Positions 33,398-42,564 of a stretch of DNA of 64,000 nt are shown here, in pieces. The stretch is from Rugamonas sp. A1-17. Its GTDB lineage: Bacteria > Pseudomonadota > Gammaproteobacteria > Burkholderiales > Burkholderiaceae_D. The position numbers and the translations under genes are program-made. Location: positions 38,487 through 102,486 of the forward strand of contig JAJLPB010000022.1 of the NCBI GenBank assembly GCA_025548565.1, read 5' to 3'. How positions within the stretch are numbered: position 1 is the first letter of the stretch; each line of letters starts with the position of its first letter. The notes beneath the pieces were generated by a model, which ran no database searches, had not been told where the DNA came from, and saw nothing but the letters and a program-made list of their open reading frames with translations.

Positions 33398-34819
33398 TTA
33401 TTGCTTATATGGCACCATCGCCATGTCTTGCGAGACCATGAACATGAATTCGACACCCCTCATCGCCGACAAGGTCGGCGCGATGTTCTTGTTCCGCTGC
33501 ATCATGTTGTTGAGCGCGTCGCTCAGCGCCAGGCCAGCTGCAGATCCGGTGGTCACTGATCCGGCGCCACTGTTTGTGGTCGACACCGTGCTCTGCTGTT
33601 TTGGCAGAAGCAACGATGTCGCTCCCAAGACAAAACTGGTCGAGAACATCTTCATAAAATGGTTGTTGACATCAGCGTTCAGCCCTGATCGACCGATCAA
33701 ATTCGTAGCGGGCGCACCACCAAGCGATATCCAATTTCCGTTTGGCAGGATCAACCGGGTCATTGCGATCAGCAAGCATTCCTGGCCGATCACCACTTCG
33801 CTGCTGTACACGCCTATGAGGGTGCTACCCTTCGGGATGACAACATACCGATGAAAGATACTGTCGTAGACGTCCGACGTCACCATTGCCGAGATCTTGC
33901 CAGGCAAATCGCTGGACACATCCGATAGAAGCACGGCCCGAACGCCGGTATTTTCCTGAACCATGATCTGCGATACTGGTGGCTGCAATTGCAGAACCTT
34001 GCGCTGTTCGTCCCCTTGCGTAGCCAGGAACTCTTCGTTTGCCCCGCGTTTTTTAGTCACGGGTGGCTGTTGCGTGAGACCGGCGATCGCTTGGCTTCCC
34101 AGTAGCGATTGCGCTTGAGACGCCTTTTCCTTCTTCGCTTCAACTGCCGCCAGCTGTTCTTGCAGATCCGTCAGCCGCGGCGAACTCAACCCCTCTTGTG
34201 AAGTAGCAGCTCCGCGAAGCTTGATCGTGCCCTGGACTTCCAAAGGTGCCGCCCGGATTTCTTCATCGCGCTTCAACTTGGCTGCAATAGCTTCAGGATC
34301 ACCTTGCGGCATAGGCAGGTTGGACTTGTACGGCATTGCCTGGCCACCTGCGTATTGGGTAGGCAATGGCTGCGCAGCACCTTGACCGGGACCGCCTTGG
34401 ATGATGGGTGCAACGCCACCTGGGAAGCCGCCAATCGGCCGGCCGTTGGCGTCGACTTGAGTACCAGCGACATTCGCAGGTGGGACTGCGGCCGGCGGAG
34501 GAGGCGATTGTTTTGCCTGCTCTTTTAGCGTGTTCATCAGGTTCGTGGTGTCGGTAGTTTGCTTGGATGTGTCGACTTCTACCGGCGTGGCTTCTTTCAC
34601 CTTACCCTTCTGGGGTTCTGGCATCAGGCCCCAGATAATGACGCCGAGAGCGGCTAAAACAACTCCCCATTTCTGGGCGCCTTTCATCAGGTTCTTGGGT
34701 GTACCACCCTTGCCAATGACCGCCTTTTCGGCGGACGCAGAAGGCGCAGCGTTGAAGGAAGCCGGCTCCGCTTCCTCCGATGGGATCGTTGGAACGTATT
34801 TGAACGGGTCCTTAGCCAT
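33398..34819 (-). CDS. virB10: VirB10/TrbI T4SS scaffold protein
   Basis: 473 aa. Short cytoplasmic N terminus, one membrane span near residues 48-64 (GVVLAALGVIIWGLMP), a long Pro/Gln/Gly periplasmic linker, and the C-terminal VirB10 core domain with DVYDSIFHRYVVIPKGSTLI, the outer-membrane-channel signature. It spans both membranes and senses ATPase activity during transfer. The start MAKDPFKY at 34819 overlaps virB9 by eight bases. It is the last T4SS gene of the operon. Confidence 0.9.
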   Translation of the reverse strand: MAKDPFKYVPTIPSEEAEPASFNAAPSASAEKAVIGKGGTPKNLMKGAQKWGVVLAALGVIIWGLMPEPQKGKVKEATPVEVDTSKQTTDTTNLMNTLKEQAKQSPPPPAAVPPANVAGTQVDANGRPIGGFPGGVAPIIQGGPGQGAAQPLPTQYAGGQAMPYKSNLPMPQGDPEAIAAKLKRDEEIRAAPLEVQGTIKLRGAATSQEGLSSPRLTDLQEQLAAVEAKKEKASQAQSLLGSQAIAGLTQQPPVTKKRGANEEFLATQGDEQRKVLQLQPPVSQIMVQENTGVRAVLLSDVSSDLPGKISAMVTSDVYDSIFHRYVVIPKGSTLIGVYSSEVVIGQECLLIAMTRLILPNGNWISLGGAPATNLIGRSGLNADVNNHFMKMFSTSFVLGATSLLLPKQQSTVSTTNSGAGSVTTGSAAGLALSDALNNMMQRNKNIAPTLSAMRGVEFMFMVSQDMAMVPYKQ

Positions 34820-35648
34820 TAGCTTGCTGCCCTTTCTGGCCTTTCGGTGTGCGCTGCATGACGCGTACTTCTGCGTCGCCAAGTTTCAGCAGCAGCTGTT
34901 TAGCTACGCGCTCAACGATGATCAAGTTGCCCTTGATGGCGTAATTAATCAGCGACGGATTACCGACGTCATCGATCAGAAACACGGCAGGGCTGTCCTG
35001 AGTGTTGGGCAAACGGAGATAGGTAAATTTCCCGTCGGTATAGGCCGCCGTCGGCTTGAACTCAGCGTTGCCTACAATCGCGTAGTCGAAATTGAGCGAC
35101 GACGGGTCCACATCCGGACCGACGATCTGGGATGCCAACCGCGCCTTCTCTGTCGTATCTTTGGCAGTTTCCTGCTCCTGGCGCAGTTTGATTGCGGCAT
35201 CACGGTCAGGATAGTCGAAGCTGACCTTCTGGAAGACCTGCGAGCTCTTGTTTCCCGATATCAGCTGGAGTTGATAGACGCGCTTGTTCGTCACCAGTGT
35301 GAGTGACGTGTCCAGGTCGGGATGCAAGGGCTTGACGTAGATGTTGCGAGGGCCGCCAGAAACATTCCACTCCAACCGGTCGCCGATCATTGGGTCTTCG
35401 ACAATGCCTTCGTCCTCGCCCAACTCGATATGCGTGTGCAGAGTGGGCAGCGTCATTATGCGGAAGATCACGTCCGGAGAGTACGTGTAGCGGACGATAC
35501 GGCTTTCCTTGGCTGCAGGGATGGCACGAGGTGCTTCGTCAACGGCCGGTGCAGTTGCGCCTTTGCGTGCTTGCTTTGCGGCCGGCGCCGCTTGCACATA
35601 GACACACTGAAGTAAGGCGAACGCGAGAAGTAGTTTTTTAACGGTCAT
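34812..35648 (-). CDS. virB9: VirB9/TrbG T4SS outer-membrane complex protein
   Basis: 278 aa. Signal peptide (cut near VQA-APA), N-terminal beta domain with YTYSPDVIFRI, middle segment RNIYVKPLHPDLDTSLTLVT typical of TrbG/CagX, and a C-terminal domain (FTYLRLPNTQDSPAVFLID) that joins VirB10 in the outer-membrane core. The start overlaps the virB8 stop by four bases. The N-terminal domains of both PilL proteins in the window resemble the VirB9 fold, which makes a shared origin of that module possible. Confidence 0.9.
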   Translation of the reverse strand: MTVKKLLLAFALLQCVYVQAAPAAKQARKGATAPAVDEAPRAIPAAKESRIVRYTYSPDVIFRIMTLPTLHTHIELGEDEGIVEDPMIGDRLEWNVSGGPRNIYVKPLHPDLDTSLTLVTNKRVYQLQLISGNKSSQVFQKVSFDYPDRDAAIKLRQEQETAKDTTEKARLASQIVGPDVDPSSLNFDYAIVGNAEFKPTAAYTDGKFTYLRLPNTQDSPAVFLIDDVGNPSLINYAIKGNLIIVERVAKQLLLKLGDAEVRVMQRTPKGQKGQQANG

Positions 35649-36328
35649 TTCGAATTTGTCGATTCTACGGTTGCGTTGAAGTTGGTGATGAACAGGCCCG
35701 CCGGGTTCTTCATGACCTGTTCGCGTGTGGTCGGCTTGATGCGTGTGAAGGTGATCTTCATCGCATAGGTCGTGACTACTGGCGCATCACTGTTCTTGCG
35801 GGTAGTGGTCTTGAACCGGAGGAACCCGACGTTGTCTTCGATGAAGTTGATGGTGATGAACTCGTACGTGCGACTGTAAGAGAGGTTGTTCTGAAGGCTG
35901 ATCAGCGGATTGTCCTTCGCGCGGAATTCCTTCATCTGCGCGGCAGCGTCGCCAATCGCGAGCTCGGCGGCGGCGGCCATCGTTTTATCGATGTCGCTGC
36001 GATTGACGTCATACAGATTGTTTGCCCACTGGTTCAGGAAATAGCCGATCGAATCTTTGTCCGGCGTCCAGTTTCCGAATGGTTGGCTTTCGGTGACTAG
36101 GCGACCACCCTCGACCTTGTTCACGGCGTAGGCTTCCACTGTCTTCAGCGGAAGTGCGACATACCAGCCGGCGCCGCTTACGATCAAGGCCACTGACAGC
36201 AGGATCGATACCAGGAACCAGCGGTTGCGCTCAATTACAGCGCCAGCGCCGCGGTCGAAATACTCCTGCTCTGTGTTGGTGTGAGGATTAAAGGATGGAA
36301 CATTGGAGGGCTTGGTATTTGAACTCAT
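35645..36328 (-). CDS. virB8: VirB8/TrbF inner-membrane T4SS protein
   Basis: 227 aa. Cytoplasmic N terminus with YFDRGAGAVIERNRW, one membrane span (FLVSILLSVALIVSGAGWYV, about residues 38-57) and a periplasmic NTF2-like domain (about 70-225), the arrangement of VirB8/TrbF. It forms an inner-membrane nucleation site for the secretion complex. It starts 72 bases after the OmpA-like lipoprotein gene and overlaps virB9 with ATGA. Confidence 0.9.
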   Translation of the reverse strand: MSSNTKPSNVPSFNPHTNTEQEYFDRGAGAVIERNRWFLVSILLSVALIVSGAGWYVALPLKTVEAYAVNKVEGGRLVTESQPFGNWTPDKDSIGYFLNQWANNLYDVNRSDIDKTMAAAAELAIGDAAAQMKEFRAKDNPLISLQNNLSYSRTYEFITINFIEDNVGFLRFKTTTRKNSDAPVVTTYAMKITFTRIKPTTREQVMKNPAGLFITNFNATVESTNSK

Positions 36329-36400
36329 GGGGCGTATTGTCCGAAAATCTGTGATGGGCGCGGCGTTGAAAACTCGTGATTTTTAAACCGGAATCGACTA

Positions 36401-37285
36401 CTACAAGAGCTCGATTTCCACGCGACGATTTTGATCTCGGCCATCTTTGGTCGTGTTGTCAGCCACGAAGCCGCCAGCTGGTTTGTAGGAGACGAGAATT
36501 TTCGATTTGTCTACGCCATTGCTAATCAGGAACTGGCGCGCGGATATGGCGCGGCCCTTGGCCAGGGCGGTACTCGCTGGGTTCTGCGACGAACTATCGG
36601 TGTAACCAGTTACGGAGATCTCAGAGGCTTGCTCTGCTAACTCGACAAGCTTGCGGGCTAAGGAGGAACGCGGCTCGAACTCGGAACTGTTGTCCTTGAA
36701 GGTCACTCGGAGGGTGGTGGACTCTTTCACGCTGGAGATTGGTGCATAGTTTGGTTTCTTGGCTTCAGGCACAGTAACCGGAGCCTCAGTTGCACCCTGT
36801 TGTGACTGCTCGGCGCCCAACTGGCCCATGCGCTTTCTGAGTGAGGCGATTTCGGCTTTCATCGCGGCGATCTGGTCGCGCAGCTCGTCGTCCGTGGGCA
36901 GTGGCTTGGCTTTGAGCGGCGCGGTCGGGGGAATCTTCCCAGCGGCCTGAGCAGCTTCGACCCCACTCTGGCGCGTCACCTGGGCCCACGCTCCTGCGCT
37001 CACTACCGTGAATTTGCGCACGATCCCAGGCAACACGGCAGTCTCGCCCATCGCTTGATACTTCATCTCGACGTTCCCCTCCCCCAGGAAGAGGGGCGTT
37101 TTGTCTTGCAGGTTCTTAATCTGGACCACAGTGTTACCGCCCATCTCGAATACCTGGACAATGCCGACGCCTCCGGCATTGGTCGTGCTGTAGTTGAACG
37201 CGATAGATGGTGGCGTGGTAGGTGCGGTGACACAGCCACCCAGGAATGCGAAGGCGATGGCAATGGAGATTTTGGAGATTTTCAT
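36401..37285 (-). CDS. T4SS-associated lipoprotein with C-terminal OmpA domain
   Basis: 294 aa. Lipobox FLGGC (Cys18); a beta-rich N-terminal domain to about residue 105; a coiled-coil-like helix near 135-160 (LRDQIAAMKAEIASLRKRM); and an OmpA-like peptidoglycan-binding domain (about 185-294) with VTGYTDSSSQNPASTALAKG and RRVEI at the end. It sits between virB6 and virB8, where TrbH- or VirB7-type lipoproteins are found in related systems, and is likely a larger form of that subunit that ties the channel to the cell wall. The link to VirB7 is by position only. Confidence 0.75.
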   Translation of the reverse strand: MKISKISIAIAFAFLGGCVTAPTTPPSIAFNYSTTNAGGVGIVQVFEMGGNTVVQIKNLQDKTPLFLGEGNVEMKYQAMGETAVLPGIVRKFTVVSAGAWAQVTRQSGVEAAQAAGKIPPTAPLKAKPLPTDDELRDQIAAMKAEIASLRKRMGQLGAEQSQQGATEAPVTVPEAKKPNYAPISSVKESTTLRVTFKDNSSEFEPRSSLARKLVELAEQASEISVTGYTDSSSQNPASTALAKGRAISARQFLISNGVDKSKILVSYKPAGGFVADNTTKDGRDQNRRVEIELL

Positions 37286-37369
37286 ATTCGGTTATCTATT
37301 CAAATATCGGAAAAATTGAATTTGTCGATGGCGGTATTCCACTGCCATTCGCAGAGCTACGTTAGATGG

Positions 37370-38518
37370 CTACTCCGCCTTACCTGCAGACTTTGAGATC
37401 AGTTTCTTCACGCCGCCCGCAGTATTGCCCGCTCGCTTGGCAAGTGCCTTACCAGCACCGGCCAGCCCGCCGCCACCACCTTTCGACGCACCCGTGGATC
37501 CAGGGACAAGCGCGCTTGCAATACCCGGTGCCTGGCTGATTAGCGAATTGACAGTGGTCAGAATAATCAGCAGAAGGAGCATAGTCATCGCAGTGGGCTC
37601 GTCTTGATTGGTGTACCGATCGAAGTGATAGAAATCGAACAGCGAGATCGCGATGTTTATGCAAATCCCAATGATTGCGGTAAGGAGCGATGCCGAAACA
37701 ACGAACCCGATCCAGCGCGTGAAATATTCGCGAGTCCAGGGGGTAACGATGCAGGCGATGAAAATGGGACCAAGGGCGACACCGATTGCGGTCAAGAATG
37801 GGCCGATTAGAACTAGTCCAAGCATCTCTGCGAGCCCCATTAGAGCGACAATCGCAACGCCCAAAGAGAACAAGATCGTAATGATTAACTCAGCAAGCGC
37901 AGTGACAGTGTCGAGTGGATGTGCGATAGACCATGTACTGAGATAGTTCGTCCCGGCGTTTCCAATGGATTTGACGACAGCCGAGAGAATTTGTCCGTAG
38001 AACGTCAGGAAGCCGTCGACTGGATCACCTCCCATTTCACGTACATAAGACAGAAGGCCATGCTGTCCGCAAAATTCTGCGATGAGAGTGTCGTAATGGA
38101 ACAGTAGATATGAGCAAAATGCGACCGGTACGGCCACTTCAACCATGGACGCTTTTAAGGAACTGTTTTTGCCCGTCATAAACGCGATGCCTTCTACTAC
38201 AAAGTAGAGAAGCGCTAATGAGGCACCTAAGCCCTTGGCCCAGACTACCGACTTGCGCGCCACTTCGAGGCCTTTGCCAAACAGGGTATCTGCAAGCGAT
38301 CCTGCAGACTTCCCGCTCAATTGCTTGATGATCCCCGTCAGGCCGAGAAACATACCTCCGGGCGGTCGCTGAGGGGGATGGTCGGCTTTGTCTTTCTGTT
38401 CTGCAGCTACAGCTGCATTCATTGCTGCAGCATCAAACCTGTCCTGTGCGGATGCATTCGTCGCCATCTGAACAACGCACAGAAGTATGGTTAGTATGGT
38501 TTTTGACAAAAAGCTCAT
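37370..38518 (-). CDS. virB6: VirB6/TrbL polytopic T4SS protein
   Basis: 382 aa. Signal-like N terminus, then five or more membrane segments, for example VAVPVAFCSYLLFHYDTLI, LIITILFSLGVAIVALMGLA, LGLVLIGPFLTAIGVALGPI and TMLLLLIILTTVNSLI, followed by a Gly/Lys-rich C-terminal tail. This is the TrbL/VirB6 layout; the protein forms part of the inner-membrane channel. An inverted small lipoprotein gene lies between this gene and virB5, so any message from virB5 must cross it in antisense. Confidence 0.85.
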   Translation of the reverse strand: MSFLSKTILTILLCVVQMATNASAQDRFDAAAMNAAVAAEQKDKADHPPQRPPGGMFLGLTGIIKQLSGKSAGSLADTLFGKGLEVARKSVVWAKGLGASLALLYFVVEGIAFMTGKNSSLKASMVEVAVPVAFCSYLLFHYDTLIAEFCGQHGLLSYVREMGGDPVDGFLTFYGQILSAVVKSIGNAGTNYLSTWSIAHPLDTVTALAELIITILFSLGVAIVALMGLAEMLGLVLIGPFLTAIGVALGPIFIACIVTPWTREYFTRWIGFVVSASLLTAIIGICINIAISLFDFYHFDRYTNQDEPTAMTMLLLLIILTTVNSLISQAPGIASALVPGSTGASKGGGGGLAGAGKALAKRAGNTAGGVKKLISKSAGKAE

Positions 38519-38699
38519 GGGAAATGGCGAAGTGGACGGAAGTCCATATCTTGGCTTGGCCCAAGCAAATTCCGGCGTTGAAAGCTAAGACTATTTGTAT
38601 GGGATTCGCCCCGATAGAAACCGGATGCTATCTGTATCGATCTATATGCAAAACAGCAGCCAGTTGGGTGTTGGCACCGCTGGTTAACCAAGACCGGCC

Positions 38700-38720
38700 C
38701 TACGTTATAATCGTTTCATA
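38700..38720 (+). promoter_or_regulatory. Candidate promoter of the inverted small lipoprotein gene
   Basis: A perfect -10 hexamer TATAAT lies at 38706-38711, 30 bases before the ATG at 38742. The -35 region is weak (a TGGTTA-like stretch near 38681). An independent promoter is expected because this gene opposes the whole T4SS operon. Confidence 0.5.
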
Positions 38721-38741
38721 ACAGATTATTTAGGACGCGCA

Positions 38742-38999
38742 ATGAAAGTTTTGCTATTAATTTTGTCAATGGTACTTTTATCGGCTTGCGGTAAAAGTCA
38801 GGCTACCTTAGACGCAGAGGCACATACGGCTTATCTAAAGCAGCTCAATGATCGATATGATCGCATGGCGGCCACGGATAAGAAGCTTGATGCAATGGCG
38901 GATGCAGATCAAGCTAAGGCGAAGAAAGAGAAAGAGAAGGAGAAGGAGAAGGCCGTAACTCAGGCCAAGCCAAGCGCGGCCTCCGGTTTGGAGAAATAG
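38742..38999 (+). CDS. Small lipoprotein at the trbK position (possible entry exclusion), inverted
   Basis: 85 aa. Lipobox LLSAC places the lipid Cys near residue 16; a helical body follows (AYLKQLNDRYDRMAATDKK) and a tail with alternating Lys and Glu. Between trbJ(virB5) and trbL(virB6) IncP plasmids carry trbK, a small lipoprotein for entry exclusion. Here a small lipoprotein gene occupies the same slot but on the opposite strand, with its own -10 box and its stop codon directly abutting that of virB5. Exclusion is a position-based inference, as TrbK proteins share little sequence. A lysis-type or structural lipoprotein is the alternative. Confidence 0.65.
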   Translation: MKVLLLILSMVLLSACGKSQATLDAEAHTAYLKQLNDRYDRMAATDKKLDAMADADQAKAKKEKEKEKEKAVTQAKPSAASGLEK

Positions 39000-39728
39000 T
39001 TACTGGAACGGCTTGTCGGCATCGATCATTCGTTGCTGTCGAGCTGAAAAAGCGTCGATACCTTTTTGTCTAGAAGCGCTATCGTCGCCCTGGTTCTTCT
39101 GAGCCAGCTTCCCTTGAGCCACCAAAGTCGAGAGAAGCAGCTGATTCTGCCCGATCAGGGTATCTATGCCAGCGCCAACCGCTTGCAAAGCGGCCGTCTG
39201 CCCTTCGGAGTTTTGAAGCTGATTGACGATTGCTTGTCTACGTACTGCCACCTGCGCCATCGAATCGTCAATTGCCTGGTACTGATTTACCATCGCTTGG
39301 GACGCAAGCTTATTGGACGCAGATCTCGTGGCCACGAAGTCCTGCCACGATTGCCCCGACGCCCCATACTGAGATTCAAGGCCCTTGGATAAGCGTAACG
39401 ACTGATCCATCAAGCCAGCGATTTGAGAGCTCGCCCCCTTCAGCTGCTGATAGGTTGCGAGTTCTTGTTGCAGCCCGGCCAGGTTCGACAAGCCTTTCAC
39501 GGACTTGAGCGACTTAGCCAGATTGATGGTGGCCTGTATCTGGTGAATCAGGGCCGTGGCGGTGTTCACTTCATTGCGAACGGCCGCGAGGGCGCTCGAC
39601 GTGTTTTGAACCAGGTTACTTGGATCGATCACGATGTCACCGACACCAAACAACGCATATGCCGGCGTTGCCATTAAGGCGCCGACCACCAGTGCTGCTG
39701 CGAGCGCACCCTTGGTAAGTTTTTTCAA
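39000..39728 (-). CDS. virB5: VirB5/TrbJ T4SS pilus-tip protein
   Basis: 242 aa with signal peptide (cut after AYA). The mature start IDPSNLVQNTSSALAAV matches the TrbJ pattern, followed by long amphipathic helices rich in Gln and Ala. TrbJ/VirB5 proteins sit at the tip of the conjugative pilus and aid contact with recipients. AGGAGG lies just upstream of the ATG. The gene follows virB4 by 18 bases and ends against the inverted lipoprotein gene. Confidence 0.85.
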   Translation of the reverse strand: MKKLTKGALAAALVVGALMATPAYALFGVGDIVIDPSNLVQNTSSALAAVRNEVNTATALIHQIQATINLAKSLKSVKGLSNLAGLQQELATYQQLKGASSQIAGLMDQSLRLSKGLESQYGASGQSWQDFVATRSASNKLASQAMVNQYQAIDDSMAQVAVRRQAIVNQLQNSEGQTAALQAVGAGIDTLIGQNQLLLSTLVAQGKLAQKNQGDDSASRQKGIDAFSARQQRMIDADKPFQ

Positions 39729-39746
39729 TTGGTCCTCCTTTAATAT

Positions 39747-42224
39747 TTAGTTAGCTATCGCAGAAACTTCTGCCAAGTACTGTTGCTGCCAGTCCGGAGC
39801 GCCGCTTGCCTCGTGTTTGTCGAAGCGTTTTTGAATGCTTTCCTCTGCACGGACGTACGCCAACACCTCGGGTGTGAAATCAGTCCGAAGTACGCGCGCT
39901 GCCCCGTTCTGAATCAGCAGGTAGTCCCTCTTCGGCAGCAGCTTGGCGATCATGTCGACGTGATGATCCTCCAGCGCAAAGTTAGACTTGTAAGCCTCGC
40001 GGTGCGATTCAACCTTCTTGTTGTGCAGCAGGAGGAAGCTGAAGACGTTGTCGAGGATCGATGCCGAAATCTCCTTACCAGTAATCGCCTGCGGAGACTG
40101 GATGGTCATCCACAAGAAGGCACCTTTCGCACGCAGCGTACGCAGCCAGCCGTCGATCAGGTCGCGGAAGTTTTCATCGTTGAGCAGGAACGTGGCCTCT
40201 TCGAGATAGATGAACGTCGGCGTACCATCGAGTTGCACATAGATCTTGCGGAACGAGTAGTCCATAAAGGCGCGGGCCAGACGCTCCTTGGACAGGATGT
40301 CCTTCATCTCGATATTGGTCCAATTGGAAATCGAGAAGTCGTCTACTTCGGAGTCAAAAATTCCGTACGGATGGCCTTCGAGCCATTCGCGTAGCTCTGC
40401 TTCCAGATGCGTCGGCAGGTATGCTGCGACCCTCGATAAACGCAGCGCGATGCCCTTCGTCTTGTGATCGTCTTCGACCAGGTCCATGGCCTTGTCCAGT
40501 TCGTTCCGATCATCTGTCGTTGCTTCGTAACCGCCCTCTTTGAAGCGGCACAAAATCCATTCCCTGACCCAGTGCTTACCATCGGGAGAGCCATCCATCA
40601 TGAGACTCATTGGGTTCATGCTCACGTTGCCGCTCTTGATGTCAATATTCTGACCACCATGGAGAGCGGTGACGATCCGGCACGAATAGTTGCGGTCAAA
40701 GATGATGGTGTTCACGCGACCGTATCGCTGGAACTGTGACAGGCAGAAGTTCACAAAGACCGTTTTACCGCCGCTTGTCGGAGCAATCACGATCATGTGG
40801 CCAACCTGCCCCACGTGCGGTGAGAAGTACGCACGGCCTCCGTAGGTGTTGCTGAACGTCGTGAACGACGGTACAGACCGGTTGTACACCAGGTTCGAAA
40901 AATAGTCGTGGGTCCGGCTACCCTCAGACATCGTATACAGAGGGGTGCAGTCCGCCAAATTTGCCACGGACATCAGATCGTAGCGGGACTGCATCGCCCA
41001 TTGTCCGGGCAACATTGCGGCAAATGATGGGAGCGTGTTAATCCGCTCGCGAACAGTGCCGAAACGCTTTGCGGAAAGGTTTTGGCTGGCAGTGACGACG
41101 TTACGGTTTAGGTCGGCGACGCTGTCTGCGTAGACGAACACTGACAGATTTTGATAGACGTAGGTGACGCCCCGGCCACCGACATCGGCCAAGGCTTCTT
41201 TGCATTGGTCCATCAAGAGTACTTTGCCCGGGTTCTCTTCTGGCTCGTAACTGAACGCCTTGGCCATTGCATTGTTGAGAACACCAACCTTTGTCAGGTT
41301 GTAGTACTCGACCGCTTCATTAATAGCCGCGGTGGATTCGGTCGCATTCAGGAACCGCACGATTTGGACAATGGTGACTTCCATATCCAACTTTGCCAGT
41401 TCTTCAAACAACATGGGCGAGGTGTATTCCGGCCATTTGATGACGCCTAGGACGGCCGCGTACACCGTCCGGGTGCTTCCCTTGAACTGGATCAGATCGG
41501 GGCCTGCGGCGACGTAGTCTTGAGGGGCCCATGCGTCCAGCATTGCGTTGCGCGGCTTAGTGTGGGTCGCGACAGGGCTTGCACGGTTAAGCAGCGTCGC
41601 AAGAGCGCGCGAGAACTCCTCGTGCTCCAGGCGGAAGAATTTCAACGGTGCCGAGTTGGTAAATCCCGATATGATGCGCTCGAACGTGGTCACGTTGTCG
41701 CGCAACAGACCGATGTCTTTTGCAAATGCGGCGTGTCCGGAGAGGGACTCTTTCACAGCGCTTATCAACGCCTTCGTCAGTGGAGCGCCGTCATCGCTTT
41801 GAATACGTGCTACTCGATCGAAGAACTTTGCTGTGCCCGTCGCGCCCGTAAACAGCATGTAGAACGTGTAGCGCAGCAGATAGCGCTTGCCGCTCTTGAA
41901 CTGCTTAGAATAGATCGCGTCGAGTTTTTCGGCGGTCGAATTTTGAAATTCGCCATTTGCGTAGGAATAGTCCCGGCGCTTATCAACAATCCACCAAGCG
42001 GTGATGCGGCTGTCCAGGCTCGCATATGCGGCCTGCATCCGTTCGCTCACTTGGTCTGCAAAGTTCTCGGTCAAGTCGTCGGGGTCGACGCCCTGATACT
42101 CAAACGCAGCGAGCAACGATCCATCTTTGTTGAGGACGAGGCCATCCGTTACTGGATTGATCCATGGACATAGCGCCTGCAATGGATGCGCCGAAGCCTC
42201 GGCATCGTGTTTGAGTTTGAGCAT
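39747..42224 (-). CDS. virB4: VirB4/TrbE T4SS ATPase
   Basis: 825 aa. N-terminal VirB4 domain with the family's DGLVLNKDGSLLAAFEYQG start; C-terminal P-loop domain with Walker A APTSGGKTVFV (481-491) and Walker B TFIYLEEATFLL (about 670), and TIQSPQAI ahead of the arginine-finger region. Note that the P-loop reads TSGGKT. It energises pilus and channel assembly at the inner membrane. Starts seven bases after virB3. Confidence 0.95.
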   Translation of the reverse strand: MLKLKHDAEASAHPLQALCPWINPVTDGLVLNKDGSLLAAFEYQGVDPDDLTENFADQVSERMQAAYASLDSRITAWWIVDKRRDYSYANGEFQNSTAEKLDAIYSKQFKSGKRYLLRYTFYMLFTGATGTAKFFDRVARIQSDDGAPLTKALISAVKESLSGHAAFAKDIGLLRDNVTTFERIISGFTNSAPLKFFRLEHEEFSRALATLLNRASPVATHTKPRNAMLDAWAPQDYVAAGPDLIQFKGSTRTVYAAVLGVIKWPEYTSPMLFEELAKLDMEVTIVQIVRFLNATESTAAINEAVEYYNLTKVGVLNNAMAKAFSYEPEENPGKVLLMDQCKEALADVGGRGVTYVYQNLSVFVYADSVADLNRNVVTASQNLSAKRFGTVRERINTLPSFAAMLPGQWAMQSRYDLMSVANLADCTPLYTMSEGSRTHDYFSNLVYNRSVPSFTTFSNTYGGRAYFSPHVGQVGHMIVIAPTSGGKTVFVNFCLSQFQRYGRVNTIIFDRNYSCRIVTALHGGQNIDIKSGNVSMNPMSLMMDGSPDGKHWVREWILCRFKEGGYEATTDDRNELDKAMDLVEDDHKTKGIALRLSRVAAYLPTHLEAELREWLEGHPYGIFDSEVDDFSISNWTNIEMKDILSKERLARAFMDYSFRKIYVQLDGTPTFIYLEEATFLLNDENFRDLIDGWLRTLRAKGAFLWMTIQSPQAITGKEISASILDNVFSFLLLHNKKVESHREAYKSNFALEDHHVDMIAKLLPKRDYLLIQNGAARVLRTDFTPEVLAYVRAEESIQKRFDKHEASGAPDWQQQYLAEVSAIAN

Positions 42225-42231
42225 TGGATGT

Positions 42232-42561
42232 TCAGAAGCGTAGTCCTCGCCCTACTTTTACAGGGCGAGTAAAGGGTTCAGGGAGCTCTTCGCGAGTATG
42301 TGGGTGGTAGCTGTTTGAAAGTAGTGAGTAGCGACCGTACATTTCGAAGATGCGGGGATCTTTGGCAAACGCCCAACGCAATACGCCATGAACAGTCATG
42401 CCCATGGAGATTGGAATCAGCGCCCATATCAAATCTGCGGATGTCGCCACCAGTGCGGTGGCGAGCGCAAATGGCCCCCAGCAGTATCCAAGAGCCTTAT
42501 TGGACACGCCGTAGGCCAATCGAGGGAGATTGAGCGCCAGATTAACTGGAGTCTCGCGCAT
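42232..42561 (-). CDS. virB3: VirB3/TrbD T4SS membrane protein
   Basis: 109 aa. Two close membrane segments (LGYCWGPFALATALVATSADLI in part, and LIWALIPISMGMTVHGVL) followed by YLLSNSYH-type and RYSLLSNSY sequence. This matches TrbD/VirB3, which works with VirB4 in pilus assembly. Lies three bases after virB2 and seven before virB4, as expected. Confidence 0.85.
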   Translation of the reverse strand: MRETPVNLALNLPRLAYGVSNKALGYCWGPFALATALVATSADLIWALIPISMGMTVHGVLRWAFAKDPRIFEMYGRYSLLSNSYHPHTREELPEPFTRPVKVGRGLRF

Positions 42562-42564
42562 AAA

